61,410 nucleotides of DNA from an uncultured Desulfobacterium sp. (GCA_937124525.1 CAKZLA010000494.1:1-61410); one strand, 5' to 3'. Positions 7,937 through 15,997 are shown, numbered from the stretch's first letter. Notes: generated by a model not told the origin, from the sequence alone. Translations and numbers: made by a program.

Positions 7937-10030
7937 TTATTTTTTGTTTTCGGTGCCGGAAATGGCTGCATACCCCAGAATACCCAATGTGCTGGTGTTG
8001 TGAAGCATTGCGGAAATAACAGGTTCGATGATTCCGGCAGTTGCAAACAAGAGAATAGAGGTGTTGATCCCAACGGCTGCCTTGAAACAGTTTTTAATGG
8101 TTTTTTGAGCATTGACAGCAATTTCTCTGGCTCGTGTCAGGCTTCCGAAATCATCTTCCAGAAGTACAACCTGGGCGGACTCCCTGGCAAGGTCTGCCCC
8201 CTGGGGCATGCAGATCCCCACATCGGCAGTGACAAGAGCCGGAGCATCGTTGACTCCGTCTCCGGCAAAGGCAATGAAATAGCCCTGATCTTGAAGATTT
8301 TTTATGATTTTTGCCTTGTCTTCCGGGGCAAGTTCCCAGTGGATTTCATCAATTGCCTCAATGTTGTCACACAGCGCTTTTGCTGTGATGTGATGGTCAC
8401 CTGTTAAGACAACAATTTTTTTTATACCTTGCTCTTTTAATTTTTTAAGCTCTTCGGGCACTTCCGGTCTGAGCTCGTCTCTCATGGCGATAAGACCGAC
8501 AAGGATTCCATCTCTGGCAACAAAGAGAAGGTTTTTGCCCTGATGTCTCAAATCGTTTACATGGCTACCTGCTTTTGAGCAGTCAACGCCTTCGTCTTCA
8601 GCGATAAAATGGTGGCTGCCCACAAGAACTCTTTTACCTTCAACATAGGCAGAAATGCCGTGGGCCACAATAAAGTCAACCTCTCCCATGGGCGGCAGTG
8701 TGAGATTTCGCTCACTGGCAGCTTTGATAACTGCTGCGGCCACAGGGTGAGAATAGTGCTCTTCTGCTCCGGCGGCCAGGGATAAAAGTTTATCCGCAGA
8801 AAGATCTGTAAGGGGAATAACATCGGTTACATCAAGGACACCTTTTGTCAATGTTCCGGTCTTATCCAGAACCAGTGTATCAACCCTGGCCAGTCGGTCC
8901 AGAGCTTCTGCTCCCTTGAGGAGAACGCCGTCATGTGCGGCGGTAAATATTGCCGTTCTAACTGCAACCGGGGTTGAGAGTTTGATAGCACAGGAGTAGT
9001 CTACGGTGAGTACGGATACTGCGCGTTTGATATCCCTGGTAAGCAGATATTCGGCTAATCCCACAGCAAAGGTGACAGGCACGAGTTTGTCCGCAAGAAT
9101 ATCGCTTTCTTTCTGGGATTTGGATTTATCCCGGAGGGAGTTTTCAAGAAATCTGCTAATTTTTGCCATACCCGTTTCTGCCCCGACCTGCATGGCTTCA
9201 ATCTTAACTTTACCCTCTTCTACAAAGGAACCTGAACAAACATCATTTCCAGGAGTGATGTGGACAGGGACCGATTCTCCGGAAATAGAACTTTGATTTA
9301 CCGATGCCTCACCGGATTTCACCTTTCCGTCTATGGGAATCATTTCACCGGTGCCGCAGACAACCAGATCTCCGATGCAGACTTCATCAGGACTTACCTT
9401 GATTTCCTGTTTATTTCTTTCAATCCAGATGGTTTCCACCTGGGGCCTTAAAAGGCTTTTAAGTAGATCGGTGGATTTTTGTTCAGAGATTTGCTCCATA
9501 TATTGGCCCAAAGCCAGCATGGCAACGATGGCGTTGGCTGTAAAATAATCCTTTCTGAGCAAAGAAAATCCCACTGCCGCTGCATCCAGCACTTCAACTT
9601 TTATACCTTCGGCAATAAAGGTTTCCACACCCTGCATCAATACTGGAACTGAAAGAATAGAACTCAATGGGCCTTTTACTACTTTGGGAATGGCCGGTGT
9701 CAGTGCCGCAGTCAACCCTTTGACTATAACGCCTACGGGATCAGGGTCCTCCAATGCCGTGATTCTGGTATGGAATATCTCTTTTGGCAGCTCCTCCATA
9801 AGTATCAGGATTTTTTCTCTTGTCCCGGGGATTTTGTTGTAATGGGTGATGACGCAGGCAGCTTTGATATTGATGCGGACATCTTCTACTCCCGATATGT
9901 TTAGTAGAATGGCTTCAAGATATGCCGGGTCCAGATTCGGGTCATGCAGCATCGCATTGTGAATCCGAAGCCTTCCTGGCAGTTCATTAAGGATTGTGAT
10001 TTTGTTTGTTAATTGTGGTGTCATTGTCAT
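7937..10030 (-). CDS. P1B-type ATPase with SCA motif (FezB-like)
   Basis: A 697-aa pump. It has an Arg-containing N-terminal HMA-like domain (NELPGRLRIH, about 15-24), helices, the A domain SGES (about 250-253), then TVDYSCAIKLSTP where other P1B pumps have CPC (SCA about 346-348), DKTGTLT (about 389), an HP motif, TGDHH and GDGVNDAPA. From memory, an SC-A motif in this helix marks the P1B-6 group, which contains FezB of ferrosome clusters; that assignment needs a tree. It starts 2 bp after the stop of the 75-aa membrane protein gene with no clear ribosome site, so translation is probably coupled. It is the best candidate for the core iron importer of the cluster. Confidence 0.9.
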   Translation of the reverse strand: MTMTPQLTNKITILNELPGRLRIHNAMLHDPNLDPAYLEAILLNISGVEDVRINIKAACVITHYNKIPGTREKILILMEELPKEIFHTRITALEDPDPVGVIVKGLTAALTPAIPKVVKGPLSSILSVPVLMQGVETFIAEGIKVEVLDAAAVGFSLLRKDYFTANAIVAMLALGQYMEQISEQKSTDLLKSLLRPQVETIWIERNKQEIKVSPDEVCIGDLVVCGTGEMIPIDGKVKSGEASVNQSSISGESVPVHITPGNDVCSGSFVEEGKVKIEAMQVGAETGMAKISRFLENSLRDKSKSQKESDILADKLVPVTFAVGLAEYLLTRDIKRAVSVLTVDYSCAIKLSTPVAVRTAIFTAAHDGVLLKGAEALDRLARVDTLVLDKTGTLTKGVLDVTDVIPLTDLSADKLLSLAAGAEEHYSHPVAAAVIKAASERNLTLPPMGEVDFIVAHGISAYVEGKRVLVGSHHFIAEDEGVDCSKAGSHVNDLRHQGKNLLFVARDGILVGLIAMRDELRPEVPEELKKLKEQGIKKIVVLTGDHHITAKALCDNIEAIDEIHWELAPEDKAKIIKNLQDQGYFIAFAGDGVNDAPALVTADVGICMPQGADLARESAQVVLLEDDFGSLTRAREIAVNAQKTIKNCFKAAVGINTSILLFATAGIIEPVISAMLHNTSTLGILGYAAISGTENKK

Positions 10031-10032
10031 GG

Positions 10033-10260
10033 CTATTGTTTGGGTCTGCCGGTTTTGGGTTCGTAGAGTTTGTAATGCCAGTAGGAAAAGCCTATAAGGG
10101 CCAGACCGGAGCCAACATGCAGCGCATTGGATTCACGGTTACGCATAAAGCCAGTGACAACAAGGGCTCCCATGGAAACGATCATTCCGGTTTTTGCCAT
10201 GGTTCGTTTTTCTTTCAGGGATGAGACTGCGCGGCTTACGGTATCCGGATTTTGGTTCAT
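10033..10260 (-). CDS. 75-aa two-helix membrane protein
   Basis: The start at 10260 is chosen for the AAGGGAGAT just upstream; the frame reaches 10314 without a better site. A basic N-terminal stretch (SSLKEKRTMAK) is followed by two hydrophobic segments (GMIVSMGALVVTGFM and ALHVGSGLALIGFSYWHY), then a short basic tail. No known domain was recognised. It is directly upstream of, and coupled to, the SCA-motif ATPase gene. Small membrane proteins next to the ATPase are typical of ferrosome clusters, so a FezA-like structural or partner role is possible, but no residue-level homology was established. Confidence 0.7.
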   Translation of the reverse strand: MNQNPDTVSRAVSSLKEKRTMAKTGMIVSMGALVVTGFMRNRESNALHVGSGLALIGFSYWHYKLYEPKTGRPKQ

Positions 10261-10430
10261 AAAATCTCCCTTCAGCCTGGATAGCCAGGCTGAATTTAAT
10301 GCAAAGCAGGGCATCCTTATCTTTGTCGATTTACACTTGTTAATGCCGGAAGCCCATTCACCGAGGGTTCTTCCGCAAAGAATACGAGGTGCTTTTGACG
10401 GGATCTGAAGGATGCCTGAATTCGGTTTTG

Positions 10431-10910
10431 CTATTTTTGGCTCATTTCCGCCTTTACATCCTGAATCTGCTCCTTAACCTCTTCAACGCCACCCTGCACC
10501 ATGGACCACAGTTTAACTGCGCCTGTGACAATACCTTTTTGTACGGTGGGGTTTGTTACCAAAAGTGTGATTCCCGCCCCCATGAGAAAACCTTTTAAGT
10601 ATGATCCATCTGAAAAATTATACCAAGCTGCGATGCCGTTGGGCGGAGCGATCGGAGCTGTTTCGTGTTGGGCTGTATTGTAGGCATAGGCTGGGTCGGT
10701 TGTCTGGTACTGATATAAATATTGGTCATGGTTCAGGTTGGTGGCGGTCTGAGCATTATTATAAGGTTGGGTCGGTTGTTGTGCTTGGGGGGTTGATTGT
10801 GCTTGCGGGTTTGAATGCGCCTGCGGGGCTGCTTGTGCTTGTGGTGTTGAATATGCCTGTGGGGCTGAATGTGTCTGTGGTGCTGTCTGTGAAGGATATA
10901 CGTTATGCAT
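10431..10910 (-). CDS. Low-complexity protein with Gly-rich membrane module and helical tail
   Basis: A 159-aa protein. Residues 1-95 are low complexity (repeated APQAxS/TPQAQ units, then Tyr/Asn/Gln-rich). Residues about 103-135 form a hydrophobic, Gly-spaced segment (YLKGFLMGAGITLLVTNP followed by TVQKGIVTGAVKLW), and the tail (GGVEEVKEQIQDVKAEMSQK) is predicted helical. The membrane module matches that at the end of the Pro/Gln-repeat protein at 11735-12718 (KG…G…L…TN.TVKGAI.G…K), so they are related by a shared anchor. GGAGATT precedes the start. It resembles small membrane proteins of ferrosome clusters in design; its function is unknown. Confidence 0.75.
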   Translation of the reverse strand: MHNVYPSQTAPQTHSAPQAYSTPQAQAAPQAHSNPQAQSTPQAQQPTQPYNNAQTATNLNHDQYLYQYQTTDPAYAYNTAQHETAPIAPPNGIAAWYNFSDGSYLKGFLMGAGITLLVTNPTVQKGIVTGAVKLWSMVQGGVEEVKEQIQDVKAEMSQK

Positions 10911-10964
10911 ATTGAATCTCCTGATTATTTAAAAAATTTGAGAGTAATGTTTATATGAAACTGA

Positions 10965-11075
10965 GAGCAAGGTTTATATGAAACTCCGTCCAATGACTTG
11001 TAATAACTTGAGTTTAGATATTTGTTGTGGGCAGGCCAGACCCCCCAATACGGTCTGTCTGTGGCAGTTATACAG
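10965..11075 (-). repeat. Paired-hairpin element between organelle-type genes
   Basis: On the minus strand: TATAACTGCCAC, hairpin B (GACAGACC … GGCCTGCCC), CACAACAAA, hairpin A (AAACTC … GGAGTTTCATATAAA), then a second short GTTTCATATAAA copy. It lies about 60 nt after the stop (TAA|C) of the MamC-like gene and just before the ribosome site of the 159-aa gene. Confidence 0.7.
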
Positions 11076-11135
11076 AATCAAACCGGTAATGTTTTTATCT
11101 TAAAGTCCTGCCTTTGGATTAAAGGAGCAAATTCG

Positions 11136-11621
11136 TTATTTTGTTGCCTTTTTTTCTGTTTTTCCAGGCTTTGTGGTCTCTTTCTCTGGCGTGGATTTTT
11201 CCTGGGTGGTAGCCTCTTTAGTTGTTGCGGACTTTTCCTGAGTCTGAGTGGTAGCCTCTTTATCTGTTGTGGCTTTTTTCTGAGCGCTATTTTCTTTTTT
11301 CTCAGTGGCTGAATTCCATAGCATTTTTGTGCCTGTTGCCACGGCAATGATTCCAACGATGCCAAGGATATTGCTTCTCGGGGTAACCGTTTTGACAACC
11401 GCAGTGGCTGCGCCGATTGCTACACCTACTCCGGCAGCTTCTTTGAGTACTTCTTTGACAGCGGTCTCTCTGCTTATTTCATTATTATTTACTTTTTTGA
11501 TATTTTTTGCGGCGGCGTTGGTGCCTCCGACAATGGCACCGACAGTGCCCACTGTCAGGGCTATTCTGGAAATAGGGGTGTATACGGTGTTCTGAACTGC
11601 CTTTTGGCTTGGATGTGACAT
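11136..11621 (-). CDS. MamC/Mms13-like two-helix membrane protein with charged tail
   Basis: A 161-aa protein. Residues about 20-95 give two Gly/Ala-rich hydrophobic segments around a polar loop: VGTVGAIVGGTNAAAKNIKK, then NNEISRETAVKEVLKEAAGV, then GVAIGAATAVVKT and ILGIVGIIAVATGTKMLW. This follows magnetosome MamC closely in order and motif (G-ALVGG-AA-LAKN-loop-RITNTEA-TGKE-GAG, from memory). In MamC that loop contacts magnetite (family knowledge). Residues about 107-161 form a Lys/Thr/Glu-rich, probably disordered tail absent from MamC. It lies between the two low-complexity anchor proteins. No other magnetosome gene is present, so a role on an iron-storage compartment is inferred. AGAGAGGCAAT precedes the start. 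Confidence 0.75.
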   Translation of the reverse strand: MSHPSQKAVQNTVYTPISRIALTVGTVGAIVGGTNAAAKNIKKVNNNEISRETAVKEVLKEAAGVGVAIGAATAVVKTVTPRSNILGIVGIIAVATGTKMLWNSATEKKENSAQKKATTDKEATTQTQEKSATTKEATTQEKSTPEKETTKPGKTEKKATK

Positions 11622-11639
11622 TATTATTGCCTCTCTTGA

Positions 11640-11738
11640 TTATTTTATATGAAACTTAAGTTAAAGTGTTACAATTATGAGCGCTTGATCATTCGTTGCG
11701 CCCAAAAGCAAATACCATGCTCCGGCCATGCTGGTTAT
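11640..11738 (-). repeat. Paired-hairpin element at 3' end of Pro/Gln-repeat gene
   Basis: On the minus strand the stop TAA of the repeat-protein gene is followed by C, then AGCATGGCCGGAGCATGG, a GCGCAACGAAT core, a hairpin A region and TTTCATATAAAATAA immediately before the MamC-like gene's ribosome site. Confidence 0.65.
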
Positions 11739-12718
11739 GCTTCTTTGCCCAGTGCTTTGGATATGGTTCCCGTGATTGCGCCTTTAACGGTATCGTTAGT
11801 CAATATAAGAGATGAGAGCACGCCGATTATTGCACCTTTCCAAAACGCAGGGTCGTAGCTATCAAGAATTCCTGCGATCTTCGGGATATCAGGCTCTCCG
11901 TTCATTATTCCGGTTACTGCATCCAGTAGTTGTCCATAGCGGTTGAGATCATGTTTTAGATTTGCATCTTCTGCATTAGGATTGCCATTGCATTTGCATG
12001 AGTGTCCACTTGCCGATTGATCAGGTTGGCCGGGCATTGGCATGCCGTATGACTGGGGTGCTGCATATCCTGGAGGAGGCTGGTTCCCAGGAGTATAGCC
12101 TGGGTGGGGTTGCTGGTTCATTCCCTGGACGGGCATGCCGTATGACTGGGGAGCTGCGTATCCCGGAGGGGGTTGGTTTCCAGGAACATAGCCTGGGTGA
12201 GGTTGCTGGTTCATTTCTTGGATGGGCATGCCGTATGACTGGGGTGCTGCGTATCTCGGAGGGGGCTGGTTTCCAGGAGAATAGCCTGGGTGAGGTTGCT
12301 GGCTCATCCCCTGGTCAGGCATGCCGTATGACTGGGGCGCTGCGTATCCCGGGGGGGGGTGGTTTCCGGGAGCAGGACCTGGGGCAGGTTGCTGATTCAT
12401 TCCCTGGTCAGGCATGCCGTATGTCTGGGGAGCTGCGTATTCCGGAGGGGGTTGGTTTCCGGGAGCAGGACCTGGGGCAGGTTGCTGATTCATTCCCTGG
12501 ACGGGCACGTCGTATGTCTGGGGAGCTGCGTATCCCGGAGGTGCCTGATTATCGTGGTGCGGGGGGGGCTCCGTTTCAATTTTTGGAGTGATGGCTGCCC
12601 CGTGTGATGAATCAATATCATGATTTCCCTGAAATTCATCCTTTGTTTTTTCTGGCGAATCAGGCGACTCTTTTTCTGAGCCTCGGCAATCCTCCAATGT
12701 AGTTTCTGCAATTTGCAT
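11735..12718 (-). CDS. Pro/Gln/Gly tandem-repeat protein with C-terminal membrane module
   Basis: A 327-aa protein. Residues 1-56 are acidic and polar. Residues 57-211 are five copies of a 31-residue unit (core YAAPQSYGMP and MNQQPHPGY), followed by a partial sixth to about 238. A Cys pair (SCKCNG) and a short helical region follow. Residues about 290-325 form the Gly-spaced hydrophobic module (FWKGAIIGVLSSLILTND, then TVKGAITGTISKAL) shared with the 159-aa protein. The repeats look intrinsically disordered and could coat or crowd a membrane surface. No enzyme motif was seen. The stop codon is the TAA|C core of a hairpin element. A scaffold for the iron compartment is inference. Confidence 0.8.
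   Translation of the reverse strand: MQIAETTLEDCRGSEKESPDSPEKTKDEFQGNHDIDSSHGAAITPKIETEPPPHHDNQAPPGYAAPQTYDVPVQGMNQQPAPGPAPGNQPPPEYAAPQTYGMPDQGMNQQPAPGPAPGNHPPPGYAAPQSYGMPDQGMSQQPHPGYSPGNQPPPRYAAPQSYGMPIQEMNQQPHPGYVPGNQPPPGYAAPQSYGMPVQGMNQQPHPGYTPGNQPPPGYAAPQSYGMPMPGQPDQSASGHSCKCNGNPNAEDANLKHDLNRYGQLLDAVTGIMNGEPDIPKIAGILDSYDPAFWKGAIIGVLSSLILTNDTVKGAITGTISKALGKEA
12002..12550 (-). repeat. 93-bp in-frame tandem repeats
   Basis: About 5.9 copies of a 93-bp unit encode the 31-residue Pro/Gln/Gly repeats. Copies in the middle (about 12090-12370) are nearly identical while the first and last differ more, as expected for recent internal duplication. Copy number is probably variable between strains. 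Confidence 0.85.
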
Positions 12719-12780
12719 AGTACGATTCTCCTTGAGTTTGAATTGCGCTTTTGTTGAAAAGGCGGGTTAAGCAAAGGGCC

Positions 12781-12840
12781 ATTGGCAAAAATAACAGGAT
12801 CATCCTGTTCGGGTGACAATTATCCGCAGTGTTTGCCAAT
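12781..12840. promoter_or_regulatory. Nested stem-loop upstream of repeat-protein gene
   Basis: ATTGGCAAA (12781-12789) pairs perfectly with TTTGCCAAT (12832-12840) and encloses AACAGGA-TCA-TCCTGTT (12793-12809). It sits between feoA and the repeat-protein gene, about 65 bp before the latter's start. It could be a partial terminator, RNA-processing site or operator. No T-run follows on the minus strand. The rest of 12719-13048 shows nothing clear. Confidence 0.45.
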
Positions 12841-13048
12841 ACAAACAGATCAAATTTAGCCTTTAATTTGCATTGTTAGATTGCATTTTTCACTGAAATG
12901 CTGCTCCAAATAGGATCAACAAAGTGCTACCCGCACAGGCCGAAATGTTTGATAATGCCCTGGCTTAAGTTGATGTCCGTATTTAGCATGGTTGATTTGA
13001 TGTGTTTGGCTGGCCGTCAATAGGATGAGTTTATTGTGCGCAGACAGT

Positions 13049-13270
13049 TCAGCAGATTTCAACATATTCTGCCTCTTCATGTCTCAAGCTTAAAAGGTAG
13101 CCGTTGATTTCGATCTCCATGGGATCATTTAGGGGGGCGTTTCTCACCACTTTAACGGTGAGGCCGGGATAAAGCCCCAGATCCATTAGTCGCTGGCCGA
13201 GTTTTCCTTCTGCGGTCACTTGCTTGATATCGACGCTGTCTCCGGGTACTGTTTTGCTCAATAAAGTCAT
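13049..13270 (-). CDS. feoA: FeoA ferrous iron transport accessory protein
   Basis: A 73-aa single FeoA domain, the usual length. It starts MTLLSKTVPGDSVDI, has the conserved core LGQRLMDLGLYPGLTVKVVR and ends ISLRH-type LSLRHEEAEYVEI. The start at 13270 is preferred over the TTG at 13315, which has no ribosome site; AGGAT lies upstream of 13270. FeoA is a small SH3-like cytoplasmic protein that supports FeoB-type ferrous uptake, but no feoB is in the window. It is the promoter-proximal gene of the minus-strand iron cluster, so it may serve the P1B pumps together with the triple-FeoA protein (inference). Confidence 0.9.
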   Translation of the reverse strand: MTLLSKTVPGDSVDIKQVTAEGKLGQRLMDLGLYPGLTVKVVRNAPLNDPMEIEINGYLLSLRHEEAEYVEIC

Positions 13271-13355
13271 GGTTGTCAATCCTGTTACAGGCTTGGGTAT
13301 ATTTACTGTGGCCAAGTTCTGTCACTATGAGGTTAAAAAAAGTAGAATGAAAAAA

Positions 13356-13384
13356 CTTATAAATGAAAAAAATGATTGGGTCAA
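13356..13384 (-). promoter_or_regulatory. Sigma-70-type promoter for the iron cluster
   Basis: On the minus strand TTGACC (13384-13379) and TATAAG (13361-13356) are separated by exactly 17 bp. The predicted start of transcription lies about 80 bp before the feoA start codon. No convincing Fur box overlaps it. The remaining intergenic DNA to the moxR start at 13752 shows only AT-rich sequence. Confidence 0.6.
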
Positions 13385-13751
13385 GATAAAAAAGTTAGGA
13401 TAGGCTGATTTTTATCACTGCTGACAGTGTGAAGATATTTTTGCCAGCAGATCGTGTCTAAGAAAGAGTTTCAACGATACAGCAACAATGCAAGGCTGAT
13501 TTTATGCACGAATTGACAGAAATTAATACTTCTTCCAAAAATTATTAGGCATAACAAACACTGTTCTTGACTTATGATAAAATTTAGATTAACTCTCCAT
13601 GGAAGTAGCCCCTCAATTTGGGCGGTGATTTGACTCTGGCGACTCGTATTTGTATTAAAACGCGCTGCTGGAAACAGGCCGACTGCAAATTTGAGAATTA
13701 TTGAAAATCCAGGTTCTGGTTAAATATTAATTTTAAACTAAAGGATAATTT

Positions 13752-14735
13752 ATGAAGGCGTCACAAATAGCAATAGCCTTGGAATCATTATTAGATATCA
13801 GGCAACCGGTTTTTCTCTGGGGACCACCGGGAATAGGAAAAAGCCAGGTGGTCATCCAAACTGCAGCAGGTCTTGGGTTGGACATTATTGATATCCGTGC
13901 CATACTCCTGGATCCCGTAGATTTGAGGGGGCTTCCCAGAATCAGCCCGGACGGAAAGTCCCAATGGTGTGCTCCGGCATTTCTTCCTACAAAAGGAAAA
14001 GGAGTCCTTTTTCTCGATGAACTGAATGCCGCCCCTCCCCTGGTTCAGGCTGCCTGTTACCAACTTGTGCTGGACAGACGTCTGGGAGAATACATTTTGC
14101 CGGATGGATGGTCCGTTGTTGCGGCAGGTAACCGGGAACAGGACCGTGCCGTTACCCATCGCATGCCGTCTGCCTTGGCCAATAGATTTGTCCATTTAAA
14201 TTTTGCTGTTGATCCAGATGATTGGATCTCCTGGGCGCTTGAAAACGCAATGGTACCGGAACTTATTGCCTTTATTCGTTTCAGACCTTCTCTGCTCCAT
14301 GATTTTGATCCTGAAAAAAATCACAAAGCTTTTCCTTCACCAAGGTCATGGGAATTTGTGTCCAACCTGATGCAATCCAACCCTGATTCATCCATTTTTA
14401 AAGAGCTTGTAGCTGGGGCTGTTGGTATGGGAGGCGCTTCCGAGTTCCTTGGATTTCTTAAGATATGGGGGCAGCTTCCCACAGTGGAAGAAATCCTTGC
14501 AAACCCTTCAGGGATTGAAATTCCCAAGGACCCGGCCCTGTTGTTCGCCATTTGTGAAATGATGAGCCATGCACTTGATAATGGTAACTTCGATGGCATT
14601 ATGGCCTATTCGTCACGCCTGCCCACAGAGTTTTCTGTATTGCTGGTCCGTGATGCAGTGTTAAAAAATGAAGATATTGTAAATACAAAAGCCTTTGCAA
14701 ACTGGGCATCTTGCCATTCGGATGTCCTGGTATAG
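13752..14735 (+). CDS. MoxR-family AAA+ ATPase
   Basis: A 327-aa cytoplasmic AAA+ protein. Walker A is GPPGIGKS (about 24-31), Walker B is VLFLDELNAAP (about 88-98), and sensor 1 is VAAGN (about 123-127), followed by RMPSALANRFVHL. MoxR ATPases work with VWA proteins to insert cofactors or remodel complexes (family knowledge). AAAGGA lies upstream of the start. The gene is divergent from the iron cluster and is followed after 8 bp by its VWA partner, so the two form an operon. A role in metal handling is suggested by position only. Confidence 0.9.
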   Translation: MKASQIAIALESLLDIRQPVFLWGPPGIGKSQVVIQTAAGLGLDIIDIRAILLDPVDLRGLPRISPDGKSQWCAPAFLPTKGKGVLFLDELNAAPPLVQAACYQLVLDRRLGEYILPDGWSVVAAGNREQDRAVTHRMPSALANRFVHLNFAVDPDDWISWALENAMVPELIAFIRFRPSLLHDFDPEKNHKAFPSPRSWEFVSNLMQSNPDSSIFKELVAGAVGMGGASEFLGFLKIWGQLPTVEEILANPSGIEIPKDPALLFAICEMMSHALDNGNFDGIMAYSSRLPTEFSVLLVRDAVLKNEDIVNTKAFANWASCHSDVLV

Positions 14736-14743
14736 GGGGGGAT

Positions 14744-15997
14744 ATGAACGATAAGACCGCCTATGAAAAAATTTTAAAAGCTCGCACTTCCCTGGTCATT
14801 GAGCATCCATTTTTTGCCTCACTAGCGCTGAGGTTGAAAATCAGGGAAGATCCCACATGTCAGACCGCCTGGACCGATGGACAAAAATTTTGTTATAACC
14901 CGGACTATGTAAAAAATTTGCCTCCGGAAAAATTGAAAGGGCTTGCCGCCCATACGGTAATGCATCCGGCATGTGCCCATCATAAACGGCGAAATAATCG
15001 TGATCCAAAGGCCTGGAACCGAGCCTGCGATTACGCCATAAACCCCATTCTTCTGGATGCCGGTATTGTTTTGCCGGATGGATTTTTGTTTGATGAATCT
15101 TTTCGAGATAAAAGCGCAGATGCCATTTATGAGTTGTTAACAAAGGCAGAAGAGGATAACTCAGAGGGGAATCGTGATAACGATCAGGAACCGGAAGCAG
15201 CGGAAAAGAGTCTGTTGGAAGATACATTCCAGAGCCAGGAAGGGGATCTGCCGGAATCCGTGGATGACGACAACGAACCCGATGCCATGCCTGATCCCGG
15301 CAAGTCAGGAGAAATCAGAGATAGTCTTGACCAGAACGGGCCTGGAGATTCCCTGGAACCGGAGACCGATTGGGACGAAGCATTGGTTCAAGCCTATGTA
15401 AACGCAAGAAGCATGGGAAAGCTGCCAAGGGGTATAGAACTGTTTGTGGAAAAGCGCATCAACCCCAAACTTCCCTGGACAGAGCTGTTGGCACGATTTA
15501 TTGAGAGAGCAGCGAAGTCTGACTACTCCTGGAGTACACCCAACCGCCGCTATATCCACCAAGGCCTCTATTTTCCATCCCTTAAGAACCATGAATTGAG
15601 CGAGATTGCAGTGGCTGTTGACACCTCCGGCAGCATCCAGGCCCATGAGCTGGAACAATTTTCAGCAGAGTTGTCCGCCATCATGGAGAACCATCCTTCA
15701 AAAATTCATCTGCTCTATTGTGATATGTCCGTAAGTCGCTTCCAGACCTTTGAACAATGGGACCTTCCCATTTGCTTTGATCCAAAAGGAGGGGGTGGTA
15801 CGGATTTTCGTCCGGTTTTTGATTATCTGGATCATCAATACATTTTCCCGGCATGTCTGATTTTTTTGACTGACATGGAATGTAACCTGTTTCCTGTCCG
15901 ATCTCCGACATATCCTGTGCTTTGGGTAAAATCCGGAGACAGCAGTGTTGTTCCCCCATTTGGGGAGGTTATTCCGTTGGATAGCCTTTCCCAATAA
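14744..15997 (+). CDS. DUF2201-type VWA protein, MoxR partner
   Basis: A 417-aa protein. The start at 14744 is used because a G-rich ribosome site directly precedes it and the MoxR stop ends 8 bp earlier. The N-terminal half has a zincin-like segment (GLAAHTVMHPACAHH, about 64-78) in which the HExxH-type glutamate position is Thr, so it is probably not a peptidase. A long acidic linker follows (about 135-225). The C-terminal half is a VWA domain with the MIDAS motif DTSGS (about 288-292) and GGTDFRP (about 347-353). It fits a metal-ion-dependent adaptor for the MoxR chaperone. Its stop TAA|C starts a hairpin array. Confidence 0.85.
   Translation: MNDKTAYEKILKARTSLVIEHPFFASLALRLKIREDPTCQTAWTDGQKFCYNPDYVKNLPPEKLKGLAAHTVMHPACAHHKRRNNRDPKAWNRACDYAINPILLDAGIVLPDGFLFDESFRDKSADAIYELLTKAEEDNSEGNRDNDQEPEAAEKSLLEDTFQSQEGDLPESVDDDNEPDAMPDPGKSGEIRDSLDQNGPGDSLEPETDWDEALVQAYVNARSMGKLPRGIELFVEKRINPKLPWTELLARFIERAAKSDYSWSTPNRRYIHQGLYFPSLKNHELSEIAVAVDTSGSIQAHELEQFSAELSAIMENHPSKIHLLYCDMSVSRFQTFEQWDLPICFDPKGGGGTDFRPVFDYLDHQYIFPACLIFLTDMECNLFPVRSPTYPVLWVKSGDSSVVPPFGEVIPLDSLSQ

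Noticed and set aside
11998..12591. Plus-strand 197-aa frame with Gly/Arg repeats
   Set aside because: It is the antisense shadow of the 93-bp repeats in the Pro/Gln-repeat gene.
1195..13270. Magnetosome gene island
   Set aside because: Only a MamC-like protein is present; no recognisable mamA, mamB/M, mamE, mamK, mamI or mamQ is in the window.
13271..13751. Fur box in front of feoA
   Set aside because: The AT-rich region has no stretch close enough to the Fur consensus to support a call.
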